Counted from the stretch's first letter, positions 8,520 through 17,773 are shown. The stretch is DNA of 64,000 nt from Pseudonocardia benzenivorans CB1190 (GCF_000196675.2 NC_015312.1:3844001-3908000), one strand, 5' to 3'. The notes: generated by a model not told the origin, from the letters alone. A program made the numbers and translations.

Positions 8520-9056
8520 TCACCCCCGGGGGCGCTCCATCCGCACGAGCTCCACGCCGGCGTCGTCGAGGGCCGTGCCGACGATCTCGTAGCCCGCGGC
8601 CCGGTACAAGCGCTTGTTGTCCTCGCTGCGCCCGCCGGTGACGAGCCAGAACGTCCGCACCTGCGGCGGCGCCGCCGCGTGCAGCGCCGCGAGCAGCGCG
8701 CGGCCGACACCGCCGCCCTGCAGGTCGGGCGCGACGGTGAACCGGACGACCTCCATCGCCTGCCCCTCGACCCGGCCGCGCACCGATCCGACCAGCCGCG
8801 GGCCGATCCACGCGGCCCGCGCGACGAGCGTCGGGCCCGCACCCTCGAGATCGGCGCGGATCTGCTCGACCGTCTCGCGCAGGGGCAGGATCCCCGGCGC
8901 GCAGTAGCGCTGTGCCTCGGTGACGTAGGCGGCGCGCTGGACCGTCAGCACCTCGCCGGCGTGCTCGGGCGCGGGGGCGGCGATGCGCAGGACCGTCGCG
9001 ATGTCGGGAGCCGTCGCCGCGGATGTCGCCGCGGACGTCGACCGCATCGCTACCAT
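8520..9056 (-). CDS. GNAT-family N-acetyltransferase
   Basis: The 178-residue protein has the GNAT core. MEVVRFTVAPDLQGGGVGRALLAAL holds the V-x-P strand and the acetyl-CoA loop (Q-G-G-G-V-G-R), and NKRLYRAAGYEIVG is the usual C-terminal N-x-x-x-x-Y-x-x-x-G-F/Y signature. It would move an acetyl group from acetyl-CoA to an amine; the substrate is unknown. The start at 9056 is supported by a TACAGT box at 9063-9068 leaving exactly six bases before ATG, which suggests a leaderless mRNA, so the second ATG at 9047 is less likely. Confidence 0.85.
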   Translation of the reverse strand: MVAMRSTSAATSAATAPDIATVLRIAAPAPEHAGEVLTVQRAAYVTEAQRYCAPGILPLRETVEQIRADLEGAGPTLVARAAWIGPRLVGSVRGRVEGQAMEVVRFTVAPDLQGGGVGRALLAALHAAAPPQVRTFWLVTGGRSEDNKRLYRAAGYEIVGTALDDAGVELVRMERPRG

Positions 9057-9062
9057 CAGCCG

Positions 9063-9068
9063 ACTGTA
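9063..9068 (-). promoter_or_regulatory. -10 box of leaderless acetyltransferase gene
   Basis: Read on the minus strand the hexamer is TACAGT. Six bases then separate it from the ATG at 9056, so transcription should begin at or within a base of the start codon. Confidence 0.5.
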
Positions 9069-9111
9069 GCCAACCGGCGCGGGCCGGCCGACGCGCGCAC
9101 GTCCCCGCGGA

Positions 9112-9411
9112 TCAGCGGGTGCCGTCGAGGAACAGCAGGTCGTCGAACGGGTCCGACGTGCCGCCCTCGTCGTCGTGCAGCGCGAAGTGCATGACCCTGG
9201 CCCAGGCGCCTTCCTTGCTCTCGGACGGCTGGACCTCGTCGCCGACGATCGAGTACGGCCGCGCCGACAGGAAGTCGAACACCGGGTCGAAAGCCGGGTC
9301 GGTCATCTCCACCAGTAGTGAGAAGTCCGCGATGACGTACGACCCGACCACGACGGCGTCGACGAGGCCGACCCGCGCGGCGAGAATCGTCAGGGGCTGG
9401 TCCTCGTCCAC
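9112..9411 (-). CDS. Hypothetical protein, ~99 residues
   Basis: The frame is open far upstream, but codon use decides the start. From the GTG at 9411 onward the third positions are almost all G or C. Between 9412 and 9498 they are AT-rich and include two TTA codons, so that stretch looks like promoter rather than gene. The protein contains ILAARVGLVDAVVVGSYVI and a very acidic end (ALHDDEGGTSDPFDDLLFLD). I do not recognise the family. It lies between the acetyltransferase and yebC, all on the minus strand. An ATG at 9498 would give 128 residues and is the alternative. Confidence 0.55.
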   Translation of the reverse strand: MDEDQPLTILAARVGLVDAVVVGSYVIADFSLLVEMTDPAFDPVFDFLSARPYSIVGDEVQPSESKEGAWARVMHFALHDDEGGTSDPFDDLLFLDGTR

Positions 9412-9505
9412 ACCTCGATAGTGCAGGCAAAGGCTGAGTAAAGCAAATCCAATAAAAACGCCAAAGTGGCGATCCGTCACCCGTAATCGCCAATACATAA
9501 AATAG
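9412..9505 (-). promoter_or_regulatory. AT-rich promoter island upstream of the 99-residue hypothetical gene
   Basis: This ~95-bp stretch is visibly AT-rich against its surroundings. On the minus strand it offers TTGGCG (9459-9464) and TTTACT (9437-9442) with a 16-bp spacer, a plausible sigma-70-type promoter. A GGCGAT/ATCGCC inverted pair lies just upstream. The ribosome-binding site before the GTG is weak. Confidence 0.45.
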
Positions 9506-9620
9506 GATGAAACGGTGAGATCGGTGGAAACACCCCGCCGACTCCCCGCTCCGACCTGCGCCGCCACCCGGCTCCCGGCCGCCGCAACGGGGCACCGGCA
9601 GCCGGGAGCCGGGCCCACGG

Positions 9621-10373
9621 CTACGCGTCGACGGCCTCCATGACCTCGTCGCTCACGTCGAAGTTGGCGTAGACGTTCTGGACCTCGTCGGAGTCCTCGA
9701 GCGCGTCGATCAGTTTGAAGACCTTCTTTGCGCCCTCGGCGTCGAGCTCCACCTGCATCGACGGCAGGAACGTCGGATCGGCGGAGTCGTAGTCGATGCC
9801 CGCCTCGACCAGCGCCGTGCGCACGGCGACCAGGTCGGTGGCCTCGGAGACGACCTCGAAGGACTCGCCCAGGTCGTTGACCTCCTCGGCGCCGGCGTCG
9901 AGGACCGCGAGCAGGACGTCGTCCTCGGTGAGGCCGTTCTTCGGGACGATCACCACACCCTTGCGGTTGAACAGGTAGGCCACCGAGCCCGGGTCGGCCA
10001 TCGTGCCGCCGTTGCGGGTCATCGCCGTGCGCACCTCGGTGGCGGCCCGGTTGCGGTTGTCGGTGAGGCACTCGATGAGGACGGCGACACCGTTGGGGCC
10101 GTAGCCCTCGTAGGTGATCGTCTGGTAGTCGGCGCCACCGGCGTCGGCACCCGAGCCGCGCTTGACCGCGCGGTCGATGTTGTCGTTGGGGACCGAGCTC
10201 TTCTTCGCCTTCTGGATCGCGTCGTAGAGCGTCGGGTTGCCGTCGGGGTCACCGCCACCGGTGCGCGCCGCGACCTCGATGTTCTTGATCAGCTTGGCGA
10301 ACATCTTGCCCCGGCGGGCGTCGATGACGGCCTTCTTGTGCTTGGTCGTCGCCCACTTGGAGTGGCCGCTCAT
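9621..10373 (-). CDS. yebC: YebC/PmpR-family protein (TACO1-type)
   Basis: The 250-residue protein starts [18 protein letters not shown], the invariant YebC opening, and continues with [19 protein letters not shown] and [19 protein letters not shown]. The family was long annotated as a transcriptional regulator; later work links TACO1/YebC proteins to translation of proline-rich stretches. That would suit a genome with the polyproline proteins seen elsewhere in this window (inference). ATG follows AAAGGAAG. It lies 164 bp downstream of pdxT on the same strand, the conserved pdxT-yebC order of actinobacteria, where ruvC often comes next but does not here. Confidence 0.95.
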   Translation of the reverse strand: MSGHSKWATTKHKKAVIDARRGKMFAKLIKNIEVAARTGGGDPDGNPTLYDAIQKAKKSSVPNDNIDRAVKRGSGADAGGADYQTITYEGYGPNGVAVLIECLTDNRNRAATEVRTAMTRNGGTMADPGSVAYLFNRKGVVIVPKNGLTEDDVLLAVLDAGAEEVNDLGESFEVVSEATDLVAVRTALVEAGIDYDSADPTFLPSMQVELDAEGAKKVFKLIDALEDSDEVQNVYANFDVSDEVMEAVDA

Positions 10374-10537
10374 CGGCGATCGCTTCCTTTCTGCTGCTCA
10401 CGTGCGGCACACCTCGGCAACCGGCCGGGCCCACGAGGGCCGCGCAGCCGGGAACAGACCGAACCTGCCGGAACCGTTCGATCCTACCGGCGCGCCCGCG
10501 GGCCGACCGACTGGCCGCGCTCGCCCCGGCGCGGTGG

Positions 10538-11191
10538 TCAGCCCGACCCGGCGAGCGCCGCCCGCACCATGTCGCAGAACAGGGCGTGCACCCGCATGTC
10601 GCCGGTGAGCTCGGGGTGGAACGCCGTGGCCAGCACCGAGCCCTGCCGCACCGCGACGGCCCGTCCCGCCGCGGCCCCCGCGTCGGCTCCGGCGCTGGTC
10701 ACCTCGGGCACCGCCGCGAGGACCTCGACGTCGGCACCGACCTTCTCCACCCACGGCGCCCGGATGAACACCGCGCGCACCGGCGCACCAGGCACGCCGG
10801 TGAACTCGAGGTCGGTCTCGAACGAGTCGACCTGGCGGCCGAACGCATTGCGCCGCACCACGACGTCGAGTCCGCCGAGCTGCTGCTGGTCGGGCCGGCC
10901 GTCGAGCACCTCGGCAGCGAGCAGGATCATGCCGGCGCACGAGCCGTAGGCCGGCATCCCGGCCGCGATCCGCGCGCGCAGCGGCTCCAGCAGGTCGAAC
11001 ACGCCGAGCAGGTGGCTCATCGTCGTCGACTCGCCGCCCGGCAGTACGAGACCGTCGACCGCCGCCAGCTCCGACGGGCGGCGCACCGGCACGGGGACGG
11101 CCCCGCAACCGGACAGCGCGGAGAGGTGTTCGCGCACATCACCCTGCAGGGCGAGTACACCGATCGTCGGGGCGGATCCGGGGTCGCTCAC
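10538..11191 (-). CDS. pdxT: Pyridoxal 5'-phosphate synthase glutaminase subunit PdxT
   Basis: The 217-residue class I glutamine amidotransferase releases ammonia from glutamine and passes it to PdxS for vitamin B6 synthesis. The PdxT opening [13 protein letters not shown] is present, with [10 protein letters not shown], the catalytic cysteine C85 in YGSCAGMI, and the H192/E194 pair in FHPELTGD. The GTG at 11191 is preceded on the minus strand by TACCCT at 11200-11205, eight bases upstream, so the gene seems to have its own promoter. That fits its separation from pdxS by 6.6 kb; in mycobacteria the two are almost adjacent. Confidence 0.95.
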   Translation of the reverse strand: MSDPGSAPTIGVLALQGDVREHLSALSGCGAVPVPVRRPSELAAVDGLVLPGGESTTMSHLLGVFDLLEPLRARIAAGMPAYGSCAGMILLAAEVLDGRPDQQQLGGLDVVVRRNAFGRQVDSFETDLEFTGVPGAPVRAVFIRAPWVEKVGADVEVLAAVPEVTSAGADAGAAAGRAVAVRQGSVLATAFHPELTGDMRVHALFCDMVRAALAGSG

Positions 11192-11215
11192 GGACGTCCA
11201 GGGTAATCCCCGCGC

Positions 11216-12616
11216 TCAGCTCCCCGGGCGGGCGGCCGCAGCCGCCGTCGCCGCCGACCGCACGGCGTCCGCGACGGCCGGCGCGACCGTCGGGTCGAAC
11301 ACGCTCGGCACGATGAACGACGGGTTGGGCTCGGTCACGACGTCGGCGATGGCGGCCGACGCCGCGAGCAGCATCCGGTCGGTGATGTCGCGGGCCTGCG
11401 CGTCGAGCAGACCGCGGAAGACGCCGGGGAACGCGAGCACGTTGTTGATCTGGTTCGGGTAGTCCGAGCGGCCCGTCGCGACGACCGCGGCGTAGCGGTG
11501 CGCGACGGCCGGGTCGATCTCCGGGTCCGGGTTGGCCAGCGCGAAGATCACGGCGTCGTCGGCCATCGTCGAGGCCTCCTCGGCCCCGAAGAGGTTCGGC
11601 GCCGAGACCCCGATGAAGACGTCGGCCCCGACGAGCGCGTCGCGCAGCGAGCCGGACACGTTGTGCGCGTTGGTGAGCCCCGCGATCTCGACGAGGTTCC
11701 CGTCCATCCCCTGCCGGTCGCGGTGCACGATGCCGTCGATGTCGACGGCCAGCACGTCCGCGGTCTGCTCCGACGCGAGCAGCCGGATGATCGCCGAGCC
11801 CGCCGCGCCGACCCCGCACACGACGACACGGCAGTCGGCGAACTTCTTGCCGACGACACGCAGCGCGTTGCGCAGCGCGCCGAGCACCACGACGGCGGTC
11901 CCGTGCTGGTCGTCGTGGAAGACCGGGATGTCGAGCATCTCGCGCAGCCTGCGCTCGATCTCGAAGCAGCGGGGCGCCGCGATGTCCTCGAGGTTGATGC
12001 CGCCGTAGGCGGGGGCGAGGATCTGGACGGTCCGGATGATCTCCTCGGTGTCCTGGGTGTCCAGGCACACCGGCCACGCGTCCACCCCGGCGAACCGCTT
12101 GAACAGGGCCGCCTTGCCCTCCATCACCGGCATCGCCGCGGCCGCGCCGAGGTTGCCCAGCCCGAGCACCGCGGACCCGTCGGTGACGACGGCGACGGTG
12201 TTGCGCTTGATGGTCAGCCGCCGGGCGTCGGCGGGGTTCGCGGCGATCGCCTGGCACACCCGCGCCACCCCGGGGGTGTAGGCGCGCGAGAGGTCGTCGC
12301 GGGTACGCAGGCTGACCTTCGACTGGATCTCGATCTTGCCGCCCAGGTGGAGCAGGAACGTCCGGTCCGACACCTTGCGCACCGACACCCCGGGCAACGC
12401 CTCGAGCGCGGCGGTGATCTCCTCGGCGTGCGCCTCGTTGAGCGCGTTGCAGCTGATGTCGACGACGATCGTGTCGGTACGGGCGTCCACGACGTCGTAC
12501 GCGGTGACGACCCCGCCGACGCGGCCGACCGCGACGGCGAGATCGCCGGCGGCGCTGGCGGATGCGGGCGCCTCGACGCGCGCGGTGATGGCATAACCGG
12601 GTCCGGGGATGGGCAC
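11216..12616 (-). CDS. NAD(P)-dependent malic enzyme with N-terminal ACT domain
   Basis: The protein decarboxylates malate to pyruvate. Residues ~8-85 form an ACT-like regulatory domain ([20 protein letters not shown]). The malic enzyme core follows: [44 protein letters not shown], a [15 protein letters not shown] dinucleotide loop, and [18 protein letters not shown] prefer the GTG at 12616 (466 residues), preceded by AGTAGGG at good spacing. A TTG at 12667 in the same frame would add 17 residues with no clear ribosome-binding site. It lies 24 bp upstream of pdxT on the same strand and is divergent from the EF-G-like gene. Confidence 0.9.
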   Translation of the reverse strand: MPIPGPGYAITARVEAPASASAAGDLAVAVGRVGGVVTAYDVVDARTDTIVVDISCNALNEAHAEEITAALEALPGVSVRKVSDRTFLLHLGGKIEIQSKVSLRTRDDLSRAYTPGVARVCQAIAANPADARRLTIKRNTVAVVTDGSAVLGLGNLGAAAAMPVMEGKAALFKRFAGVDAWPVCLDTQDTEEIIRTVQILAPAYGGINLEDIAAPRCFEIERRLREMLDIPVFHDDQHGTAVVVLGALRNALRVVGKKFADCRVVVCGVGAAGSAIIRLLASEQTADVLAVDIDGIVHRDRQGMDGNLVEIAGLTNAHNVSGSLRDALVGADVFIGVSAPNLFGAEEASTMADDAVIFALANPDPEIDPAVAHRYAAVVATGRSDYPNQINNVLAFPGVFRGLLDAQARDITDRMLLAASAAIADVVTEPNPSFIVPSVFDPTVAPAVADAVRSAATAAAAARPGS

Positions 12617-12744
12617 GGCGAAGGACCCTACTCCCGCGCTGATCAGCCTTTCCGGGGTTGTGACCAAGGGGGCGGAGGTGTGAAATCGAGCACAGCCCGG
12701 CGCAACGGCGCGCCGTGCTCGACACCGTGTCGGAGGTGGTCGCC

Positions 12745-14898
12745 ATGAGCGGCAGAGCAGACAGCGGGCAACGAGCGGGGACCGGCAGGATTCCCGCCGT
12801 CGCCGACCCGGCCCATGTGCGGAACGTGGTCCTCGTCGGGCCCAGCGGTGCGGGGAAGACCACGCTCGTGGAGGCGCTGCTCGCGCACACGGGCGTCATT
12901 CCCCGGCAGGGCACCGTGCTCGACGGGACGACCGTGTGCGACCACGATCCCGCCGCCGTCCGCCAGCAACGCTCGGTCGCACTGGCCGTCGCGCCGCTGC
13001 TGCACGGCGACACCAAGATCAACCTGATCGACACCCCCGGCTACGGGGACTTCGTCGGCGAGCTGCGCGCGGGCCTGCGCGCCGCCGACGCCGCGCTCTT
13101 CGTGATCCCGGCGTCCGAGGGCCACGAGGGCACGATCGACCCCGCGACCGTCGCCCAGTGGGAGGAGTGCGCCGAGGTCGGGATGCCACGCGCCGTCGTC
13201 GTGGCCCGCTGCGACCACGCGCGCGCCGCACTCGAGGCCACCACGGAGGCGTGCCGCGAGGCGTTCGGCTCCGGCGTCGCGCCGCTCTACCTGCCGATCC
13301 TGTCGGCCGAGGGCGGGCTCGACGGGCTCTACGGCCTGCTGTCCCAGACCCCGGCCGACGCCGCACCCGACGACGCCGACGACGCCCGCGGCGAGCTCAT
13401 CGAGGGCATCATCGAGCAGTCCGAGGACGAGACGCTCATGGAGCGCTACCTCGGCGGCGAGGACATCGACGTCGCGACGCTGATCGACGACCTGGAGACG
13501 GCGGTCGCACGTGGCACCTTCCACCCCCTGATCCCGGTCTGCGCCAGCAGCGGGATCGGGCTCGACGCGCTGCTGGAGGTCGTCGTCGGCGGCTTCCCGT
13601 CCCCGCTCGAACATCCGCTGCCGCACGTCTCGGGCGTCGACGGCGGCGCCCACGACTCGCTGGCCGCCGACCCGGCCGGGCCGCTGGCGGCCGAGGTCGT
13701 CCGCACCTCGGCCGACGCCTACGTCGGACGCGTCTCGCTGGTGCGGGTCTTCTCCGGCACGCTGCGCCCGGAGAGCACCGTGCACGTGAGCGGGCACATC
13801 CCCGCCCAGCGGAGCGCGGCCGACGAGGTCACCACGCGTACCGACGCGGCCCACGACGACAACGGTCACGACGCCGACGAGCGGCTCGCCCACGTCTACT
13901 CCCCGCTGGGCGCGACCCTGCGCGAGGTCGACAGCTGCATCGCGGGTGACATCTGCGCGCTGACCAAGCTCGGGTCGGCCGAGACCGGCGACACCGTCTC
14001 CGCGGCCGACCACCCGCTCCTGCTGCAGGCCTGGGACCTGCCCGACCCGCTGCTGCCCGTCGCCGTCGTCGCGCGGTCGCGCGGCGACGAGGACGCACTG
14101 GTCAAGACCCTGTCCAAGATCGTCGCGGCCGACCCCACGCTCCGCCTGGAGCGCAACGTCGAGACCCACCAGACCGTGCTGTGGTGCATGGGCGAGGCTC
14201 ATGCCGACGTCGTGTTGTCGCGGTTGCGGGCGGGCGGCGCCGAGGTCGACACCGAACCGGTGCGCGTTCCGATGCGGGTGACGCTGGCGCGCAAGGCGAG
14301 GGTCACCGGCCGGCACGTCAAGCAGTCCGGCGGGCACGGCCAGTACGCCGTGTGCCACGTCGAGTTCGAGCCGCTGCCCCGCGGCGGCGAGTTCGTCTTC
14401 GAGTCCAAGGTCGTCGGCGGGGCGGTGCCGACGCAGTTCATCCCGAGCGTCGAGAAGGGCATCCGGGCCCAGCTGGAGCGCGGGCTGACCGCGGGTGGGG
14501 AGACGTCCTACCCGGTGATCGACGTGAAGGCGACGCTCGTCGACGGGAAGGCGCACAGCGTCGACTCCTCCGACGCCGCGTTCCAGACCGCGGGCGCACT
14601 CGCCCTGCGCGAGGCGGCCGAGGCCTGCGGGACCGTGCTGCTCGAACCGCTCGACGAGGTGCGCGTGCGCATCCCTGACGAGCATCTCGGGGCGGTGCTG
14701 GGCGACCTCTCGTCCCGGCGCGGCCGTGTGCTGGGCACCGAGGTCGCCGGGACCGGCCGGACCCTGGTGATCGCCGAGATCCCGGGGGTCGAGCTGCTCC
14801 GCTACGCCGTCGACCTGCGGGCGATGACGTCGGGTACGGCGACCTTCACCCGGGCGTTCGCGCGGTACGACGCCGCGCCTGCGTCTGTCGCCACCTGA
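12745..14898 (+). CDS. Elongation factor G-like protein (EF-G2 type GTPase)
   Basis: The 717-residue protein has EF-G architecture: P-loop GPSGAGKT near residue 33, DTPGYGDFVGE (G3), a domain II beta-barrel near residues 310-400, and domain IV with KQSGGHGQYAVCHVEFEPL. It ends in a domain V RGRVLGTEVAG segment. The G4 motif, normally NKxD or TKxD, reads VARCDHAR, so guanine recognition may be altered. Actinobacteria often carry such a second EF-G-like protein of unclear function beside the main fusA. The ATG at 12745 follows GGAGGTGG. It is divergent from the malic enzyme and is followed by a hairpin. Confidence 0.88.
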   Translation: MSGRADSGQRAGTGRIPAVADPAHVRNVVLVGPSGAGKTTLVEALLAHTGVIPRQGTVLDGTTVCDHDPAAVRQQRSVALAVAPLLHGDTKINLIDTPGYGDFVGELRAGLRAADAALFVIPASEGHEGTIDPATVAQWEECAEVGMPRAVVVARCDHARAALEATTEACREAFGSGVAPLYLPILSAEGGLDGLYGLLSQTPADAAPDDADDARGELIEGIIEQSEDETLMERYLGGEDIDVATLIDDLETAVARGTFHPLIPVCASSGIGLDALLEVVVGGFPSPLEHPLPHVSGVDGGAHDSLAADPAGPLAAEVVRTSADAYVGRVSLVRVFSGTLRPESTVHVSGHIPAQRSAADEVTTRTDAAHDDNGHDADERLAHVYSPLGATLREVDSCIAGDICALTKLGSAETGDTVSAADHPLLLQAWDLPDPLLPVAVVARSRGDEDALVKTLSKIVAADPTLRLERNVETHQTVLWCMGEAHADVVLSRLRAGGAEVDTEPVRVPMRVTLARKARVTGRHVKQSGGHGQYAVCHVEFEPLPRGGEFVFESKVVGGAVPTQFIPSVEKGIRAQLERGLTAGGETSYPVIDVKATLVDGKAHSVDSSDAAFQTAGALALREAAEACGTVLLEPLDEVRVRIPDEHLGAVLGDLSSRRGRVLGTEVAGTGRTLVIAEIPGVELLRYAVDLRAMTSGTATFTRAFARYDAAPASVAT

Positions 14899-14912
14899 CC
14901 GGGAGGGCTGCG

Positions 14913-14948
14913 ACGGCCCGTGCCTCCGTCCCCGGGGACACGGGCCGT
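14913..14948. terminator. Hairpin terminator between EF-G-like gene and azlD
   Basis: A perfect 10-bp stem (14913-14922 with 14939-14948) surrounds a loop that itself contains a short self-complementary stretch. It stands between two convergent genes and can serve both. Confidence 0.7.
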
Positions 14949-14983
14949 TCGTGGTCCCCGGCGCGCGGCCGTGGGGCAGCGGC

Positions 14984-15292
14984 TCACGGGACCCCGGCCA
15001 ACCGCAGGCCCGCGGTCGTCGCCGCCGCCAGCACGACGACCAGCACGAACGGTGCCTTCAGCAACGCGGCGACCCCGGCGACGGCGACCCCGGCAGGGCG
15101 CGCCCAGCCGGCGAAACCGTCGCCCTGGGTCAGTGCCGCCGTCGCGGCGAGCGCGACGAGCAACGCGGCCGCGCCGAGGTCGAGCAGCCGCTGCAGCCGC
15201 TCGGGGACGGTGACCCGCCCCCGCAGCAACAGGCCGGCGAGCCGGACCAGGTAGGTGCCGGCGCCGAGCACCGCGATCGCGAGCCAGGTCAC
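14984..15292 (-). CDS. azlD: AzlD-family branched-chain amino acid exporter subunit
   Basis: The 102-residue hydrophobic protein has about four membrane helices. It begins MTWLAIAVLGAGTYLVRLAG and contains RLQRLLDLGAAALLVALA, typical of AzlD. It pairs with AzlC to form a branched-chain amino acid (and analogue) exporter in the inner membrane. The GTG at 15292 overlaps the azlC stop as GTGA. Expression is probably controlled by the divergent XRE-cupin regulator. Confidence 0.88.
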   Translation of the reverse strand: MTWLAIAVLGAGTYLVRLAGLLLRGRVTVPERLQRLLDLGAAALLVALAATAALTQGDGFAGWARPAGVAVAGVAALLKAPFVLVVVLAAATTAGLRLAGVP

Positions 15293-16020
15293 GACGCCTC
15301 CCCGGGGCGGGTCCGGGCCGGCGCGCGGCCGGCCAGCGCGAGGCCGGCGAGGCCCACGAGCACCGGCAACCCCGGGGGCAGGAAGGGCGTCGCCGCGAGC
15401 GCGACCGCCGCGGCACCCAGTCCGACCCGGCGGGCGTCGGCCGCGCGCAGGGTCGGGAGCAGCAGCGCGACCAGCGCGGCGGGGAACGCGGCGTCGACGC
15501 CGAACGTCGCCGGATCGGGCATCGCCGCGCCCGCCAGTGCCCCGACGACCGTGCCCAGGTTCCACACGAGGAAGAACGACACCCCGCACGCCCAGAACGC
15601 CCGGCGCGCCCGCGGGCCGGTGCCGCGGGCCCGCGCGAACGCGACCGACTCGTCGATCAGCACGTGCGCCCCGACGATCCGACCGAGCGGCCGGTCCGCG
15701 ACCACCGGCGCCATGGCCAGCCCGAACGGCAGGTGCCGCAGGTTGAGCAGCAGCCCACCGACGACCGCGGCCACCGCGCCGCCGCCCGCCGCCACGACGG
15801 CGACCGCGAGGAACTGCGACCCGCCCGCGAAGACGATCAGCGACATCCCGACGACCATGGGCAACGGCATGCCCGCGGTCGCGGCCAGTGCCCCGAACGA
15901 CGCGCCCACGACGCCGATCGCTGCGGCGAGCGCGGCGACGTCGCGCAGGTCGCCGCCGTCGTCGCGCACGTCGCGGCCGTCGGCGTCGCCGGTTCCAGGT
16001 GTTCGACGGAACGAACGCAT
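15289..16020 (-). CDS. azlC: AzlC-family branched-chain amino acid exporter, large subunit
   Basis: The 243-residue protein has several membrane helices. Family marks include FGALAATAGMPLPMVVGMSL, a FAGGSQFLAVAVV segment, LLLNLRHLPFGLAMAP and DESVAFARARG. AzlC with AzlD exports branched-chain amino acids. The first 28 residues are charged and cytoplasmic. The ATG at 16020 lies only 54 bp from the divergent regulator start at 16075, and this short gap holds the likely operators. Confidence 0.9.
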   Translation of the reverse strand: MRSFRRTPGTGDADGRDVRDDGGDLRDVAALAAAIGVVGASFGALAATAGMPLPMVVGMSLIVFAGGSQFLAVAVVAAGGGAVAAVVGGLLLNLRHLPFGLAMAPVVADRPLGRIVGAHVLIDESVAFARARGTGPRARRAFWACGVSFFLVWNLGTVVGALAGAAMPDPATFGVDAAFPAALVALLLPTLRAADARRVGLGAAAVALAATPFLPPGLPVLVGLAGLALAGRAPARTRPGEAS

Positions 16021-16086
16021 GGTCCCCTACACTGAACACCAGTGTGCTGTTCGTCAAGTCGAACGGAGCGTTCTGTGGAACGAACG
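16008..16086. promoter_or_regulatory. Divergent azlC / XRE-cupin promoter with repeated operator-like motifs
   Basis: The gap holds ACACTG-AACAC-CAGTGT (16029-16045, perfect 6-bp arms) and GTTCG-TCAAGT-CGAAC (16049-16064). The decamer GGAACGAACG occurs twice in the same direction (16008-16017 and 16077-16086), once at each gene's start. A TACACT box (16028-16033) could serve the plus-strand gene. Binding by the divergent regulator is inference. Confidence 0.5.
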
Positions 16087-16647
16087 GAGGCGGCGACGGC
16101 CGGGCCTCCCCTGCAGGCGATCGCCGACGCGGTGCGCCGTGAACGGACCCGCCGCGATCTCTCCCTCGGCGAGCTCGCACGTCGCGCCGGGCTGTCGAAG
16201 TCGACGTTGTCGCAGCTCGAGAGCGGTGCGGGCAATCCGAGCGTCGAGACGCTGTGGGCGCTCGCCGTCGCGCTCGGGGTCCCGTTCGCCCGGCTGGTCG
16301 AGACGCCGGTGCAGGCCGTGCGGGTGCTGCGCTCGGGTGAGAGCGCGGCCCTCACCGCGGAGCGCGCCCCGTTCAGCAGCGCCCTGCTCGCCGCCTGCCC
16401 GCCCGGTGCGCGCCGCGACCTGCACCTCGTCACGGCCGAGCCCGGGCCGGCGCGGGAGGCGCACGCGCACATCCCCGGCACCGTCGAGCACATGCTGGTG
16501 ACCGCCGGGCGCTGGCTCGCCGGGCCCGATGGCGCCGAGGTCGAGCTCGGGCCGGGCGACTACGCCTGCTTCCCCGCCGACCTGCCCCACCGCTACACGG
16601 CACTCGCTCCCGGGAGCGCCGCGATGCTGGTCATGGAGTACACGTAG
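16075..16647 (+). CDS. XRE-family regulator with C-terminal cupin domain
   Basis: The 190-residue protein has a Cro/CI-type helix-turn-helix (SLGELARRAGLSKSTLSQLESG, about residues 30-50) and a cupin domain in the second half (HAHIPGTVEHMLVTAGR; ELGPGDYACFPADLPHRY). Such XRE-cupin proteins bind a small ligand in the cupin and often repress a neighbouring transporter. The divergent azlCD pair points to branched-chain amino acids as signal (inference). The GTG at 16075 has CGGAGCG at correct spacing. The GTG at 16042 lies inside the operator-like palindrome region and is less likely. Confidence 0.87.
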   Translation: MERTEAATAGPPLQAIADAVRRERTRRDLSLGELARRAGLSKSTLSQLESGAGNPSVETLWALAVALGVPFARLVETPVQAVRVLRSGESAALTAERAPFSSALLAACPPGARRDLHLVTAEPGPAREAHAHIPGTVEHMLVTAGRWLAGPDGAEVELGPGDYACFPADLPHRYTALAPGSAAMLVMEYT

Positions 16648-16696
16648 TCGCCCTGGCGTGACGGACCGCCGCCACGCCCCCGCAACACTCCGCCGG

Positions 16697-17569
16697 TCAG
16701 CTCGCCGGAACGCCGGGAAAGGTGAGCACCCGTGCCTCGACGACGCCGTCGCGCACCCTGGTTGCGAACCCGGGCACCGGCGCGGTGGCGGGACCGTGCA
16801 CGACGGCCCCGTCGCCGACCCGGAACACGCTCCCGTGCCACGGGCAGGTGATCTCCCCCGATGCGCAGTCGAGCTCACCTTCGTGCAGCGGCGCCGCCAG
16901 GTGCGGGCAGCGGTCCGAGAGCACGGACACCTCGTCGCCGCGGCGCACGACGAGCACGTCGACCGCTCCGGCCCGGCGCTGGACGGCGGTCCCGTCCGGG
17001 AGCTCGGCGACGGGACCCAGCGACTGCCAGTCCTCGGGCCCGGTGTGCGGGACTGCCTCGGCCTGGTTGGGGCCCAACGCCTGGCGGTAGGCCAGATGGC
17101 CCCCCAGCCAGGCGCCGACACCGGCGACGGTGCCGCCGAGCACCGACGCGGTCCGCCCGCTGCGGCCCCGGGTGCGTTGCACGAGTGCGGTCGCGAACAG
17201 GGCCAATGCGGAGGCGTTGGTGACGGCGTGGACGACACCGACGCGCTGCTGCTCCTCATGACTCTCGGCGTAGTCGGCCCAGCCCGCGGCGACGGTCAGA
17301 GGGGCGGTCAACAGCCCCGCCCGGATCAGGACGCTCGACTCCTGGCGCCGTCCCCCGAGCAGGTCGAGCACGGCCGCCGAGGTGAGCGAGCCCAGTGTCA
17401 GCTGCGCCAGCGCCGGGTGCAGTGCATGGCCCAGCCACACCCCGTGCAGCGCGTCCTTGATGCGCCGGTCGGCCAGGACGGTGGAAACCGTCTTCCTGGC
17501 CGCGGCGGCGGGTCGGTCGAGCACCGTCGCCCGTTCGAGGCCACCGGTGATCGCGTCGAGGATCGTCAT
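16697..17569 (-). CDS. Membrane protein with DUF2231-type domain and C-terminal Rieske [2Fe-2S] domain
   Basis: The 290-residue protein has an N-terminal part with several membrane helices (HALHPALAQLTLGSLTSAAVLDLLGG is typical of DUF2231) and a Rieske domain from about residue 185. The cluster ligands are visible as CPHLAAPLHEG and CPWHGSVFRVGDG. This combination is seen in actinobacterial redox membrane proteins of unknown role. The ATG at 17569 is chosen because the frame upstream looks non-coding. The ribosome-binding site is weak, and a GTG five codons earlier is possible. It lies downstream of pdxS after a terminator and converges on the XRE-cupin gene. Confidence 0.82.
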   Translation of the reverse strand: MTILDAITGGLERATVLDRPAAAARKTVSTVLADRRIKDALHGVWLGHALHPALAQLTLGSLTSAAVLDLLGGRRQESSVLIRAGLLTAPLTVAAGWADYAESHEEQQRVGVVHAVTNASALALFATALVQRTRGRSGRTASVLGGTVAGVGAWLGGHLAYRQALGPNQAEAVPHTGPEDWQSLGPVAELPDGTAVQRRAGAVDVLVVRRGDEVSVLSDRCPHLAAPLHEGELDCASGEITCPWHGSVFRVGDGAVVHGPATAPVPGFATRVRDGVVEARVLTFPGVPAS

Positions 17570-17773
17570 ACCGAGGTAGTTCACCCTGGGCACGACGCCA
17601 AACCTGGCGGCGGCCCGCGGCCGCGAGGGGTTACCGATCTCGAGAGCGGCACCGGCGCGCCGCCCCACGCGCTCCGACAGCCCGGCAGCTGCCGGACAGA
17701 CCAGGAACCGGGTCACCAGCGCCGGGGGTCACCAGCGCGCGCCGGCCCGACCGGCGGCAGTCCGGACATGAAG

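Noticed and set aside
9412..9498. N-terminal extension of the 99-residue hypothetical protein to an ATG
   Set aside because: Codon use there is AT-rich with two TTA codons, unlike the rest of the gene; promoter-like boxes fit better.
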